Source: Topomyia yanbarensis
Lineage: Eukaryota > Arthropoda > Insecta > Diptera > Culicidae
Direction: 5' to 3'
Assembly (NCBI RefSeq): GCF_030247195.1
Contig: NC_080672.1
Coordinates: forward strand, 367,776,271-367,840,270
Length of the DNA: 64,000 nucleotides
Positions 1-12,400 of the stretch are shown here, piece by piece; the first letter of the stretch is position 1; every line of letters starts with the position of its first letter. The position numbers and the translations under genes were made by a program. The notes beneath the pieces were generated by a model, which saw nothing but the letters and a program-made list of their open reading frames with translations, did no database searches and had not been told where the DNA came from.

Positions 1-1086
1 GGCGTTTCCATCAGCAGCGATTGCCAATAACCTACCAGTGCATATTCGAATGCAATTCGTTTTTCCTTCGCCCCGAGTGAAATCTGTCAGTTATTTCAAA
101 CCCAGCCCGTCGAACTTGAAACAATGCCATTTTCTGTTTATGAAGTCCCATTACGATAAGTTCTTGTCGATAAAAAATAAGCTTTATGGCGGAGGGCAAT
201 AAAGTTTATACTTTGGAGACAGACTGGTGCAATCGTGGGGGTAGAGGAATCGAATCAAGAAGGATCGAAGGTCAATGTATCGGAATGGGCAATGGAAGTG
301 CGCAGTAATTAAATTGTTCAATTATTACATGTTGCTTGGCACATTTAGTTAATTTATTATATTGATATCTCGCTTGTATATTTTAGTTTTCGTGTGAGTC
401 ATTCGACTAACAATTTACACTTTTTTAGTTGAGTGTTTTATTATATACAGCTTCCATTGCCCTTATATGACGTTTTAGCACAATTGGCGAAACGTGAACT
501 ACGACATTCAAATCCAACCAAACTCAGCGCGAATGTTTTCTTTTGATAGATCAATTTTGTTCATTCATATGTTTCCTTAGAACGTATCGTAGACAATGGC
601 CGAATTAATTCACAATATAGAACATTCATAAATCTATGCCCAAATTCGATCTTTCTACAACACTATCGTCATTCTTTTGCGGCACCAAGCTGGTCAAAGC
701 TAGACGTATGACATGCCTGTGTGGGTGTCATGAACAACATCATATGAGCTAGTTATAAGCGTGGTAGACTTTCGGCTACCCGGAATCAGGTGCCCGTATT
801 TAGCGGCGGAGCGACCCATTCTGTGCCATCATTTACCGTTTTTGGTCCGTGTAAGGTCAGTTTTGTATGCTCACTACTATACGTTCGAACGTTCCCGTAA
901 ATATTATTCTGAATAATGACTATTCTAGTTCCGGAGCACATTTCGAGTGGTTGATGATTGTTTTGGTTTTCCTGTGGTTAAATCGACCAAAGTGGTGGGA
1001 TGTTTTTGCAGCGTGTAGACGTGATCGTCCGACCAACAGATGACCCCATCGCCACACACGGGATGATTCACGGAGGAACGATGAGT
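1..1086. other. AT-rich non-coding DNA, probably Lmpt intron
   Basis: No open frame, tRNA or repeat that I recognise. If the assignment of the minus-strand LIM gene further right is correct, this stretch is intron or lies between its later exons. I looked for the next LIM exon and did not see it. Confidence 0.4.
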
Positions 1087-1094
1087 GTCTAGAG

Positions 1095-1419
1095 CAGTGG
1101 TTTCCAACCGGGGGTGAATTCACCCCCAGGAGTAGATTAGACGATTGAAGTGGGTGAATTATGCGGGACAAATTTTAACTTGTTATCCAACATTCCCGTC
1201 GGATATTTGTCTTTATATATTGTTTCTGAATTGAGATTACGAGATTATTACGAGTGCTGAGGAACAGATTCCTGATTTTGAAATCACGGTTTTCATCCAA
1301 TTGAAAATCATTTTTTTCCTGACAGGGTAATGATGGTAAACGATTTTCAGCAAAGGGTACACCATGGGGATCAACATTCGGAAAGGGGTCCTTGGAATGA
1401 AAAAGGTTGAAAGCTACTG
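1095..1419. mobile_element. hAT-type MITE, 325 bp, with perfect 8-bp target duplication
   Basis: The element starts CAGTGGTTTCCAACC and its right end, read on the other strand, starts CAGTAGCTTTCAACC (12 of 15 match). It is flanked on both sides by the identical octamer GTCTAGAG (1,087-1,094 and 1,420-1,427). An 8-bp duplication with CAG-type termini is diagnostic of the hAT superfamily. There is no transposase, so it would depend on an enzyme supplied in trans. Confidence 0.85.
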
Positions 1420-1427
1420 GTCTAGAG

Positions 1428-2240
1428 GCTACCCGACACGTGAGGGGCGCAGTTAGTAGGTTTTATTTTGCATAAGAAACAGAAAAATAACCTCTAATGC
1501 AATTTTAACGATTCAATAAACATTCAATTGGTTGCCACCGCGATAAATATTGACCGCAAGACAGGCAGGGCACGTGTGGAATATTTGAATAGTTCGACAG
1601 TGGTATCATACGTGTATGTTTTGCGTTGTTACGTGAGTGGAGTAATTATTGTTGTTACATCTGGATGTTTTTTTTTGGTTGAGTAAATTATTAGAATACC
1701 ACAACACTAGTGTTCTAGTCATGGTAGTTCCCTTATATTAAAACACATTAAAACGGAAGTATAAAAACGCATTAAAAATTTATTTTAAAAATTTTGGAGG
1801 ATTGCGGATGTACGGAAAACTATAAAATTATTTTACAGCATTCGGAGTTGGGCTTCATTTCTTTTATTAATAATTTACTTAGGGTAAAGAGTGTCTTTTT
1901 GTTAGCTGAAAATGGAAGTAGCAAAGCGCGGTAGTCAATATTTAATGACTGCCGTATAGTTTTCTTGAATTATTCAGATATAGATTAAGTTAGGCTTGCC
2001 GATAAATTCGTTGATTCGTTAAGTTAGGCTTGCGGAAACATTCGTCGCATATAATTTCCATTCTTTATTTCATGAGTTGCTGCTTAACGCAAACATTTTT
2101 CATTTTACTAACTTTCTAAAAAAAGTTAATTCCTGCAAGAAAAAAAGTAATTCAGTTAAAAGCGAAACTATGACACTACAATTCCATTGCGGAATTTGCG
2201 CCTTCTGTTTTAAAAGCCGTAACCCATTCTTATCGTATAA
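1428..2240. other. AT-rich intergenic/intronic DNA
   Basis: Nothing recognised. A short direct repeat (TAAGTTAGGCTTGC) occurs near 1,986 and 2,019. No supported coding region. Confidence 0.4.
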
Positions 2241-2678
2241 ACGAATTGCGCGCTAAATCGTATTCAGAGTTGGCAGCACCCTCTCAGATTTTAATGAAAC
2301 TTTCTGTACATGATAGCTTTGTCACAAAAAGCCACTTTGCATACTTTGTTTTTGATCTAGACTGTTTTTTGAAAAGGGTCAAACTTTTTTACCAATTTTT
2401 TTTTTCAAAAAGGCTATAGTCCAAATATGACAAATCCTACAAAAAAATGTTGTAGAAGTGATTTTCACAAAATTATTCAAATTTTTGAATAAAAATATTA
2501 AAAAAAATGTTCATCGACTTCTACACTGAAAAAAATCGATTTTAAAAATTTAAAGTGGATTTCCAAAAAAAACCCATCTTTGATTTGGATGAAATTTTGT
2601 TCCAAGATAGGTAATTATGTTCCCTACCTACCGTCAAAAATTCAAGTTGGGCACTTTCAAGGAAAACGAGTTATTTAA

Positions 2679-4276
2679 CCCTCAAAAAGGCACGCGGGTC
2701 TCAGAGGCCCGGCACGTTACAATTTTTTAGTTACAAAAAAATGTGTATGCAGTATAAACTTGGGCATGGAAATTTTGATAAGTAGCTTTGAAATCTATAA
2801 GAAAATTAAAGAATTGTGAAATTTTCTTCTATGGAGTGATGCGCAGCTATGTTTGAATTTTTTACATGCACAAAAAGGCAAGCCGGGTCTGGTAGGCCCG
2901 GTGTGCATGCAAGATTTACAAGGAATACCACGGGTTTTTTACATTAATATTTATCTGACAAACATTTTGATGAGTTCATTGTCATGATAGCAAGTATTTT
3001 TTTCAAGTTTTGATTGATTTTATCCTTTTACCTTTTCTTATAAGAACAAATAGCATACGACAATGACGTGTGTCATATTTTTTGGGTAAATAATTTTATT
3101 TCACCCACTGTGGTCTATTTGCCAATTATTTGAATACAACATAACCTAATTTTGTCGCTATTGTCTATTTTTGTTGTCTATTCTTTGTGTTATAGTTGTC
3201 GTAATTATTCAAATTGTAGGATCTAGAAGCAACAAAAAATTGAAATGGCTATAAGACGATCTGCCCATGTTTTTAATCGTCTCAAGGAATCTGAAATAAT
3301 CGAAGAAATTCGAGCAAATTCAACAGCAGACGATGCCGAAACTGATTTGCAAAGCGAGGAAGAAGATGCGAATGATATTGCTCCCGACGATGAATCTGAT
3401 GCAGACTCGGAAAAAGAATCTAAATATGTATCCCGGTTATGCATCAGAAGAAATTAATACCAACCCAGAAACATTTATTGGTCGTGTTAAAACGAAATGG
3501 AGCTCGACGGTCGACGTGATCTTCCGAATACTCACTTTTTGGAAAAAAATTCACCTTTTTACATTCGTCGCCTTATACGCTGAAATCGGGATTTGCTGCG
3601 TGTTCGTACTCATCATCCTGTAATTCCGGAAACGGATGTCGGATCAATTAGAAATTCAACAGCAACCAATGGGAATGCTGTACCTTTCATTTGAAGCTAA
3701 GTTTGTAAAAATCGGTAAAGAATTCACTGAGAAATAGGTACGACAACTTGGTAATTTCCCCGGGGTATCAAGAATCATCATAGCTGGCCAATGTGGTCGA
3801 AGTGCCTTCGGTGAGTCATTAATGATCTAGACATGCAAAGCCAAGTAATGTTGCACATATTTTAATATATATTGCATCATTTGGACATCATGATGGTACC
3901 AGTTTATATGGAAATTTGCTGTGATCGTGCTCTTCAACCCGTAACTATAGAACCAAAAGTCGGATCAACAAAAAAAAATCAATAGCGAGCGATGGGAAGG
4001 CTGAACCTTTCATTTGAGACTAAATTTGTGCAAATCGGTCCAGGCATCTCTGAGAAAAATCGGTGAGATTGTTTGCCACACACATACATCCATACATGCA
4101 TACACACATACAGACATTTTACGATCTCGACGAACTGAGTCGAATGGTATAAGAGATTTGGCCCTGCGGGTCTTGAATAAAAAAATTTCGACCGATGGCA
4201 TAACCTTTCTATATGAGAAAGGCAAAAAAGAGCTTGAATTTGAATGGGCCTGAGAGGCCTGGCTTGCCCTTTAATG
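2679..4276 (+). mobile_element. piggyBac-like element inserted in repeat R at TTAA
   Basis: The element is bounded by TTAA on the left (2,675-2,678) and right (4,277-4,280), the target duplication of the piggyBac superfamily. The ends are imperfect inverted repeats: left CCCTCAAAAAGGCACG followed by CTCAGAGGCCC, right (other strand) CATTAAAGGGCAAGCC followed by CTCTCAGGCCC. Inside are a remnant of a transposase N terminus (3,245-3,560) and two diverged tandem units of roughly 330 bp (about 3,620-3,950 and 3,955-4,235), both containing an 'ACCTTTCATTTGA' motif. The second ends in a CATAC-rich stretch common in mosquito repeats. The catalytic core is absent, so it is non-autonomous. Confidence 0.7.
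3245..3560 (+). pseudogene. piggyBac-like transposase N-terminal remnant
   Basis: The first 60 or so codons encode a short basic start and then a strongly acidic run of Glu, Asp and Ser, as at the N terminus of many piggyBac transposases. After a frameshift near 3,430 the other forward frame continues with FIGRVKTKWSS, resembling the conserved short motif just before the piggyBac catalytic region. The aspartate-containing core and the C-terminal cysteine-rich domain are missing. The position inside a TTAA-flanked element supports the call. Similarity is by eye only; the acidic part alone would not be specific. Confidence 0.5.
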
Positions 4277-4332
4277 TTAAGATTTTAAAAAAACTTTTTT
4301 TCCTTGAAGAATTTTTTCAGTGTATTTTTATT

Positions 4333-6170
4333 CAGGGTCCATAACCCAGAGATCAGAACCTGAAATCCCGAGTAGAGAATCCAGACTCCAGATTCCATAG
4401 CCCATACTCCAGGGACCAGAGGAAAGAGACCAGAGTCGCGAGTCCTTAACCCAAAATTCTGAGGCGAGTCTAGATTCCAGAATCCAATCCAGAATCAGTG
4501 TCGAGAACGCGGAGTCCAGAGCCCTTGAGCGAGTAGAGGCGCTATAACCTAGGCTTATTAGCCCGGGTAAGGTGTAAATATCTCTGCCCCATCACACAGG
4601 ACCAAAGGAGTGACATTAACCTTCTTAGCCTAGTCACTCCCACCGATTTATTATATCTCTTTCAAACTGAAACGGTCGGTACGGTTATCCTCGTTTCTTC
4701 CGCCTTTAAGATTCAAAACAAGTTGTAAATTAAATTATTCAAATTATGAATAATTTAATTGCCGTCTAATTTTGAAACATCTTCAAACCCAACTCTGCAC
4801 AGTAGGCCTGGCTGTTTTAATATTCGCGACATATGAAAATATGCTTCAAATATTAATGTTGACAAGAAAAACACTTCAGAATAACTGCAGCGTTTTCCAG
4901 GATGCTTTTTAATACTGGCTGTGTAAGAGTTGGAATAGAATAGAATAGAATAGAATAGAGTCCATAGCGCAGCGATCAGAGATTTCCGAAGACAGAGCTC
5001 AGAGTCCAGAGTTCCGAGTGCAGACTTCAGAGTCCAGAGTTCAGATGCCAAAGCCCAGAGTCCAAAACCTAGAGTACAGAGCCCAGAAACCAGGGCCTAG
5101 AATTGTTATCCCAAAATACTGAGCCCAGAGTCCTCAGCACATAATCCAGAGCCCAGAATCCCGAACCCAAAATAGTGAGACCAGAGCTTAGAGTCCAAAT
5201 TCCAGAGCTCAGAGCCCAGAATCCAGAGTTTAGATTCGATAATTCAGAGTTTAGATTCCATAGCCCAGCTACCAGAACCGAGAGTCCCGAGGAGAGAGCC
5301 CAGAGTCCGGAGTCCAGAATCCAGAGTCCCAAATGCAGAGTGCATAGTCCAGAATTTAGATTCCAGAGGCCACAGTTTACAGTCCAAAGTCCAGAATAAA
5401 GTGCCAGAGCCCATAGCTCAGAGACCACAGTGTACAGTCCAGAGTCCATAGCATAGCGAGGCGAGAGCTCAGAATTCAGAGAATGCAGAGTCCAGAATTC
5501 AGTCGAGTCGGGAATTCTGGGTTCAGAATCCAGAGCCCAGAATCCTCAACCCAAATCACTGTGGCCAGAGTCCAGAGCTTTGAGACCACAATCCAGAGCC
5601 CGAAGCACTTAACCCAAAATACTGAGTCAAGAGTTCAGACTCCAGAGCACAGAGCCCAGAACCCAGAGGCCAGAATCCAGAGTCCACAACACAGAATCTC
5701 GAGGCGACACTCCAGAGTCCAGAACCCAGCGTGAAGAATGCAGCATCCAGAGTTCAAAGTCCAGAATCTAGAGCTCAGAGTCCAGACACGAGAATCCTGA
5801 GACCAGAGTTCAGAGTCCAGAGACCAGATTCCTCAACCCAAAATACTTAGCCCAGTGTCCCGAGTTCAGAGCCCAGAATCGAGAGCCCAGAGTTCAGAGC
5901 ACAGAGCCCAGAGAACAGAATCCAGAGTCCAGAGTCCCGAGGAGAGATCCCACAGTCCAGAATCCAGAGACCTGCAAATGCAGAGCCTAAAGTTCAGATT
6001 TCAGAGTGAAGGATGAAGACCCTAGATACCAGAGCCCATGGTCAAGAGTGCATAGTACAGAAAGTTGAGGCAAGCGTCATCCAACGATGAGAGTGAAGAG
6101 TCCAGATTCTAAAGTTCAGTGTCTATAGTCCAGAAACCGGAAGAGAAGATAGCCAAGATACTAGAATCCA
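4333..6170. repeat. Degenerate 7-bp tandem array (CCAGAGT-type)
   Basis: Almost the whole stretch is variants of a heptamer such as CCAGAGT, CCAGAGC, CCAGAAT and TCAGAGT. It is interrupted at about 4,545-4,955 by unrelated sequence ending in (GAATA)n at about 4,935-4,961. Because 7 bp read in threes gives a 21-bp period, the minus strand has a chance open frame (5,069-5,449) with a seven-residue protein period of the form SGLWxLx. The array is purine-rich on the plus strand. It is not a gene. Confidence 0.85.
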
Positions 6171-6289
6171 GAGTCCCGCCACCTTAAAAGCAATGAACAG
6201 ATGGTGGGTCTGCAAGTTGTACTCCCGGAATTTGTCTAAGATCATTCGCAGGCTGAACATCTGGAACTAAATTTAGCCACCGTTTGTGG

Positions 6290-6660
6290 TTCTAAAACTC
6301 TGCTTTGGGTTGGTTTGTTGCAGATGAGTTGGCAATCGGTTGAGATGCATTCTTTTCTACATCTTCTGCGCCAGGTTGTCCATGATGTACTGTCTGATTA
6401 CAGTAATTGCACGTAGGAGTTTGCCTCTCATGGGTACATAGCGTAGTTTGTGCAATTATAATTCCGTGAGTTTTCAGTTTTATTGTCAAGTAGGAGGAGA
6501 CAGGTCGACCGGCACTACAAAAATGCCGTTAGGAGTACCCGGGAAGAAGTTTATCCAAGTAGCAGGTGAAACGGATTCTATTGCGACATGCATTTGGAAA
6601 TTGGGTCAGGAGGAGTCAGTGCTGCGAGATTTCAAAATCAGTTACCAGTAATTTGCCGAA
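6290..6660 (-). pseudogene. Retrotransposon ORF1 (gag-like) remnant
   Basis: The minus-strand frame contains LKTHGIII, then a zinc-knuckle-like stretch with TCNYCNQTVHHGQP. This resembles the segment before and within the CCHC knuckles of ORF1 proteins of Jockey/Loner-type non-LTR elements. The last cysteine of the knuckle is lost (GAE in its place) and the frame runs only about 65 codons, with stops beyond. No matching reverse transcriptase lies next to it. This is a weak, by-eye assignment. Confidence 0.4.
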
Positions 6661-8293
6661 ACCAACATTCAGATTCACCGCCTCCCTCTTTCATTAACTT
6701 TCCAACTGACTGAAATTTCATGCAGAATCGAATGTTTGAATACAGAAGAAATATAAATTCCTTCACCAACAAAAGCATTCATTTGATATTATATGGACAG
6801 TTTGAAGGCAGAAGTTGGCATCTTCTACATTTTCGAGCACAAGTGAACTGCGTAATCTATATCTGGTGCACTTTTACTCAATAATCGCTCTCAGAGCTAG
6901 CATGGAAACAAAATTCAGTTTTCTTATGAAGCCGAACCTATCCGAACCTGAACGCGCTGTGTCGGGAGAATGAATGACGACAGAAACGAAACAAATTTTT
7001 CAATCATCGCGTTTCAAGTTCACGCAGGGGTGTCAAATTTTTTGGGCTCTGGGAGGGGTTCAAAGTGGTAGCTCATGTAGGCTTACATCTATGTAGTCAT
7101 TTTCTATATACACGGGAATCTCAATTTCAACGCTGTCACTTCCAACCACGTGTTTAGGTTGTTCTGCAAAACAAAACGCTCGGCTTGTGTTAACGTATTG
7201 AATGATACTAATGCTGCACTGCGAAGATTATGATAATAAAGGTATGCTACTTCCGCAAGCCTAAGCTGCATTTTCTGCTTCGAAAAACTCGGTAGAAATT
7301 AACAAATTAAAAGTCAACGACCGCGGCGTTAGGTCAGAGTAGAGCTTTTTTGTTTTTTGATGACAACAATAGTCTAACGTTTCCTTTGGTATCGAGATAA
7401 TGCACACTAGTTTGAGAGGCCTGTTGTTCACTTGACTATATTGTAGGTCTGAGTGCCGCAGAGGTAGAAAGTAGACTGAGCTAACAAATTCTTATCTCGT
7501 TCGGTTTGAACAAATTGAAAATGTGCGAAGTGAACGACAAAACAGTTACTTTTATATTTCGTGGTTTTTAAGTTTCGGCCTTATCGCATAGGACCGAGCA
7601 TGCGGAGCGTAGAACATTTGCTGAAGGTGAAAATGGAGCTAGGGCTTACGGAAGTCGCCTCTGTCTAGTTCTACCATGTCAGGCATTCAGTGTTGATAAC
7701 GTTCCAAAACCCATAATTCCATGCAATTGTTGCAAAATATTGACATTCTTCCACGAATAATTCATCGAAAGTGTGATACTTTGAACGCGTTTATCTCAAA
7801 ACAAGATTTTTAAAAACTGCGTACAATCTGATTTCAAAACGGTGCATCTTTTGACCTCTCAAATGAATTTTTTTTCGTTGGAGGAATGAAGTATAAAATC
7901 TACAAATTCTTTGTATTAACTGTTTTAAGTGAAGCCCCACAGTGGAAAAGGGCTAAAAAATCGATCTCAAAGTTTGAGATCACACCATTACCTCAATTTT
8001 ATAGCTTTTTACTTGTTCTTAGGTCATTCCTCCAATAGATTTAGTTTACTTTAGAGCCTTATTATTAGTTTTGTGTTTCAGATCGATCCTGAGGCAGCAG
8101 GCTGTACGCAATTTTGGAATTCCACGCGCACCTAACTTTAGACTGAACGTCACCACCGGCGCCATTTTGTTTATCTCGTCCTGAAAAAAATGTAAATGAA
8201 TCCTAAAACTGTTTTCTTCTGTGAATGAATGAGCTCACAAAAAAAACAAGTTTTGTTTACTTTTCGGTCATTTGAATGAGAACCTCCCTTTAA
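6661..8293. other. AT-rich non-coding DNA
   Basis: No supported gene. Short open frames here have no recognisable motif. I see no clear terminal repeats or tandem structure. Confidence 0.4.
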
Positions 8294-8422
8294 CCCTTAA
8301 GGCGCAAATCAAGTTTTTTTTTAAATTTTTTGAAAATTGTCCTACAGTTTTGATACGTTACTATGATAATTTTGAGATGGTTTTCGCAATGTTGTTGTAA
8401 AACAACATTGCGCATTTAAAGG
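8294..8422. mobile_element. Small TTAA-flanked MITE (129 bp)
   Basis: TTAA occurs on both sides (8,290-8,293 and 8,423-8,426). The ends are CCCTTAAGGCGCAAAT and, on the other strand, CCTTTAAATGCGCAAT. An internal near-palindrome around GCAATGTTGTTGTAAAACAACATTGC strengthens the hairpin character. This is compatible with a piggyBac-type MITE. Confidence 0.55.
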
Positions 8423-8760
8423 TTAAGGCATTAGCAATCTCTTCCCCGCATAAGTGGATAGTTCCGCTAGTTTTCACTTGGATGGCACTGAAAAATAAGA
8501 AAGCAAACAAGGTATTTATTTTAGTTGAATAAGAAAATTACATAGGGTAGATGAGCCGTTATTCATCTCATTAGTCAAGATGTCACACAATTTCGATTGT
8601 AACTTGACTTACAGTGACTGGATGGCGTTTAAATACGTATCTGCATCCTTGCTTCGTTTCTAAGAAGCAGTAACATAAAAAATCTGATTTGGAAAATGTA
8701 AAATACTCACGCTTATGCGAAATAAAAAGTCGAGTACAACGCATCCTAATTCATCTTATA

Positions 8761-9029
8761 CACCAAAATTTTGGCATGAAAATTCAGAAAAAGAATATGC
8801 TGAAAGCTCAGCAATTTAATTTCAACCAACTGACATATTGTTTTTGCTGAAAATTCTGCAATTTAGTTGTCAAATTGACAGAACAATTACCGACTTTTCA
8901 GTAATCCAGTCCAGATTACTAAACTTCGGTCACCGTGCAGTCACTGTTAATATATTGCTGAATTTTCTTTGTGCGAAAGAATCTGTCAAATGTTCTTTTG
9001 CTGATTTTTCATCCCAAAATTTTGGTGTG
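8761..9029. mobile_element. MITE with CACCAAAATTTTGG termini and TA flanks
   Basis: The left end, after TA, reads CACCAAAATTTTGGCATGAA. The right end on the other strand, after TA, reads CACACCAAAATTTTGGGATG. Similarity continues inward for about 35 bp. A TA duplication with short inverted repeats fits the Tc1/mariner superfamily. The open frame across it (8,838-9,107) runs through the right terminus and is not considered a gene. Confidence 0.6.
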
Positions 9030-9189
9030 TACCATTTGACCTATAGAGATAGCAGACTCTGCTTTAACTATTGTATTCAAATGGATTGTAATGAATACAG
9101 GAGCTAAGATGAAGCGAATTTAAGTAATTCTCATTAGCTTAAACAGAACGCCTTTTCATGCGGGACATCACTCAGTACTAAGGATTTGC

Positions 9190-9425
9190 TCAATAAAAAC
9201 ACAAATCTTGAGCGTTTTTTCAAAACGTCATATCTGCAATGAGTTACTCTCTTCGTATACTTTCTCTTTCGATTTTTACGGCGTCACTATAACACTTTTC
9301 ACTTAGCTGAGGGATAAATGTTAAAGTGATCGAATTATTAACAGAAGAGAAAGTAAACAAAGAGAGTAACTCATTGCAGATATGACGTTTTAAAAAACGC
9401 TCAAGAAATAGTGTTTTCGTTTTTT
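9190..9425. mobile_element. Hairpin MITE, arms about 62 bp
   Basis: Bases 9,207-9,268 and 9,344-9,405 are near-perfect reverse complements (both outer tips read CTTGAGCGTTTTTT inward). Weaker complementarity continues outward through AAAACAC on both sides. The loop is about 75 bp. The outer boundary and target duplication are not clear. Confidence 0.7.
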
Positions 9426-12400
9426 GGAGCTAGCGTCAATTTGGTATTAGCTTAGTTAGTGTCGGATTCTGATGAGACAAAGTCGAAACGCAAATTCCAA
9501 CACTAACCTGATATTGGTGATTGGTTGTTCTAAATACTCTGATCAATATATTAAAAGTGCTTTTTTAACTTTCTGCAATTTAGCAAACTCATGGAAATTT
9601 TTTATCTTTGCGTACATGCGTTAAAAGCAATAACTCAAGAAAATGCTCAATATCAAGTAAAAATAATCTATTTTAGGTGAATTGTGCTTTGATCTTTCCA
9701 ACCTACATGCAATGTTCAACCAGGCGCGTTTAACTCTTCTATTCGCTTTTTTCTCGGTTGTCAGAAAATAATTATTCATGTCGCTGTATGTTCTGACTTA
9801 GAAATAAGTGAATGCTTCATTAAATTCGAATCTATCCCCGGCAGCGATTTGCCGGTTCATTTACTTTCTGGCAGTTACAAAGTTGCGAATCTTTCTCTTC
9901 AATAAATCGCTTTACTTTCATTTCCTTTCGTATACCTTCTTGATCCTACATGAAACAGAAACCTACCATGGCACATGGTGATTCTGTGTGGCCAACGATC
10001 ACCGACGTCGTTGTCGTCGCCATCGTATCTTGATTCTTGGTGCACTAATAATTCCCGCCGTTGGGCGGTAATTTAATCCGCATCTTTTCTGCATATACTG
10101 ACTGCTGTGGTCTATCTTTCGAACCGCAGAAAAAAAGTCCGACTCATTATTTTGCAATTAACACACTAATGTGTGCTCGCAAATTGCGTCACTTCTTCAC
10201 ACGATCCTCGTTAGTTTAAATTGTTGTCAACAAAAGCCTCTTTACAGTTTAGGACTGACTGATGGCTGTGCCGATGGTCTGACATTGATGAGGATGTGTG
10301 GGCATTTACGTCTTCATCTTCAATCCAAAGCAGCTTGTTGGCTTGAATACTTCTGAAAAATTTATTAACGAAAACTATTTCCTAATTGATGTTGTTCGAA
10401 ATCCCACAAACCGAGATTTATGAGTGTTTTGTTGCCAATTTGTTGACCGAGTGAAATTCAAAACAATTTTGAGATTAAGATATAATATTCAAAGACCCCT
10501 CAAAGTGGCCACTAATTACACATTTTAAGCTCATTCTGCCTATTTTCACGGTTGCATACTAAACAAGCTAAGTCGAGATAATCGGCTGCAGGCCGGCTCA
10601 GACTGTGCAGGGAGTACAGAAAAGGCGCATATTACCTAGTTGTGCAACAACCCACACGATGCGCAACAACAGCTGCCGGGAATTGACGACAAGCTTGCTA
10701 ATACGCTTAAAAGTGAGCCCTCTTCCTGGCTGGTATTTTTTTTTCGCTTCATGTATTGACTTTGACATTGAAGCTTGGAGACACATAGCGTATGCATATT
10801 TGCATGCCTATCCTATCCGTCAGCCGTCAGTCTGAGCTGGTCGATTGACTTGCATCGGTTGAAGGATTTTTACTGCAGTTTTAAAATAAAACTTTTTTTT
10901 TCAAAATTATGTGCCACGTACAAAGCTAATTAAGACTACACGAAAAAATGTGTTCCCACATTCGTGAACATGGTGAATTAACATTACGAAAACAGGACAA
11001 TTAACAACAAACATGGATTTAGCAACTTGACTTTTTTTTTTCAATTGTACATTAACTTAGTCATAGCTCTTGCAATATATTACGATTCGAATATCGCTTT
11101 GGGAAATGGTTCATGAGGTTTACGTGTTAGCTGGATGGTGCCAACACGAAAACACAAAACACTCAAACTACGACCGAGATTTCACGAAGGATTGCTTCCC
11201 GTCTGTTACACGCCGTGGATCATCACTGTCTGTTCCTTTTAGGATGCCCGCCTTCTACACTCCACCAAAACAAACATAAAAAGCGCACCACCGCATAGCT
11301 GTCATCGCTATGGCAGCCCACTTTTGCAGCGAGAGGAGAGCTGTAACCTAACTAAGCCCTATGTTATTAATATATAAATAATCAACAAAAAATACTACAT
11401 CTATCTGCACGAACATAACCGTTCACAAACGCGAGAATGAACAAAAATTTACAACTAAATGTGAACGGAACAGAACAGTGGTGAGAGTTGAGTAAACAAA
11501 TACACTCTACGGAGTGTATACACAAAAAGTGATGTTTCCACCCAGTGCTAAATTGTTACCCTGACGGGTTACACGCTTATGCTCTCGTCGCTGCTGTTGT
11601 TTTGTCGCTTTTGGTTGTTTGCTCTCTCCTTGAGATGAGCAAATGGAGCTGACGATAATTTCCTTTATTTAGTTCCATCATATCCAGAATGTTGTAACAA
11701 TATCGATAGACCTTGGCAGAAAATTTCATTTTAGACTGTTCGTGTATAGGGGCGACGAAAAAATCAATCGATCACCTAAACGATTTGGCATTTGTTAATG
11801 CTTAGCTTATCTACATAATATTTTTCGCTGCATATTGACTGACCTAATGGAATAAATACATAAATATGACGCCTAATCTGGCTGCGCCATGTCGCTTCAA
11901 TTCGAACCTGCTGTCCGAAATCGCTCCGCTCCGTCTGACCTAAACTAATTCATACCCCATATATTTGAGTAATTCGCACAAACGAGCGGATCAGTGGTCT
12001 TCTTGCGAGGGGCCGCCGCTTCCGATGGGAGGTCGGCGGCCACCTCAACCGGCGTATTCTCAATGGCTATTCACCGCTTCAGATGCTTGGTTATGGCCGC
12101 AGCAAGACTGAATTACACTGGCTTCGCCGTATGTACTTGGGCAGTTAGAAAACCAGTATGTGCAAATATATTCATCAAATAACACTGCGCTTTGGCGGAA
12201 CTTCTACCGCATAGAATTAATGTTGCCGTGCGAAGGATCTTTGTTTGATAAAACTGCAGCGGTCATACTCGGATGGGAAAGCAAAAAGTTACCGAGCATT
12301 AGCGTCGAATTCGCCCAAGTTTTGCTCGTTTGGTAATTGGCACAGCACAGACTTAGACATACATTTTGCAATATTATGCTATAAAACATCAACTTTATAA

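Larger units (their letters stand above)
2241..4330 (+). repeat. Dispersed repeat family 'R', copy 1, split by a TTAA insertion
   Basis: The left part (2,241-2,678) and right part (4,277-4,330) together match copy 2 (29,915-30,418, same strand) and copy 3 (32,072-32,573, opposite strand). Shared landmarks are TTGGCAGCACCCTCTCAG near the start, GATTTGGATGAAATTTTGTT in the middle and TTTTTTCAGTGTATTTTTAT at the end. The uninterrupted copies are about 500 bp and encode nothing visible. In this copy 1.6 kb of unrelated DNA sits at a TTAA. I do not recognise the family; it is probably a non-autonomous transposon. Confidence 0.8.

Noticed and set aside
5069..5449. 126-codon minus-strand frame with heptad-like Leu/Trp repeats
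   Set aside because: Period and composition are fully explained by the 7-bp DNA repeat; the same DNA gives similar periodic frames on the plus strand.
11994..12182. GC-rich open frame, possible exon
   Set aside because: Neither strand gives a motif I recognise and no convincing splice sites flank it; left as unassigned.
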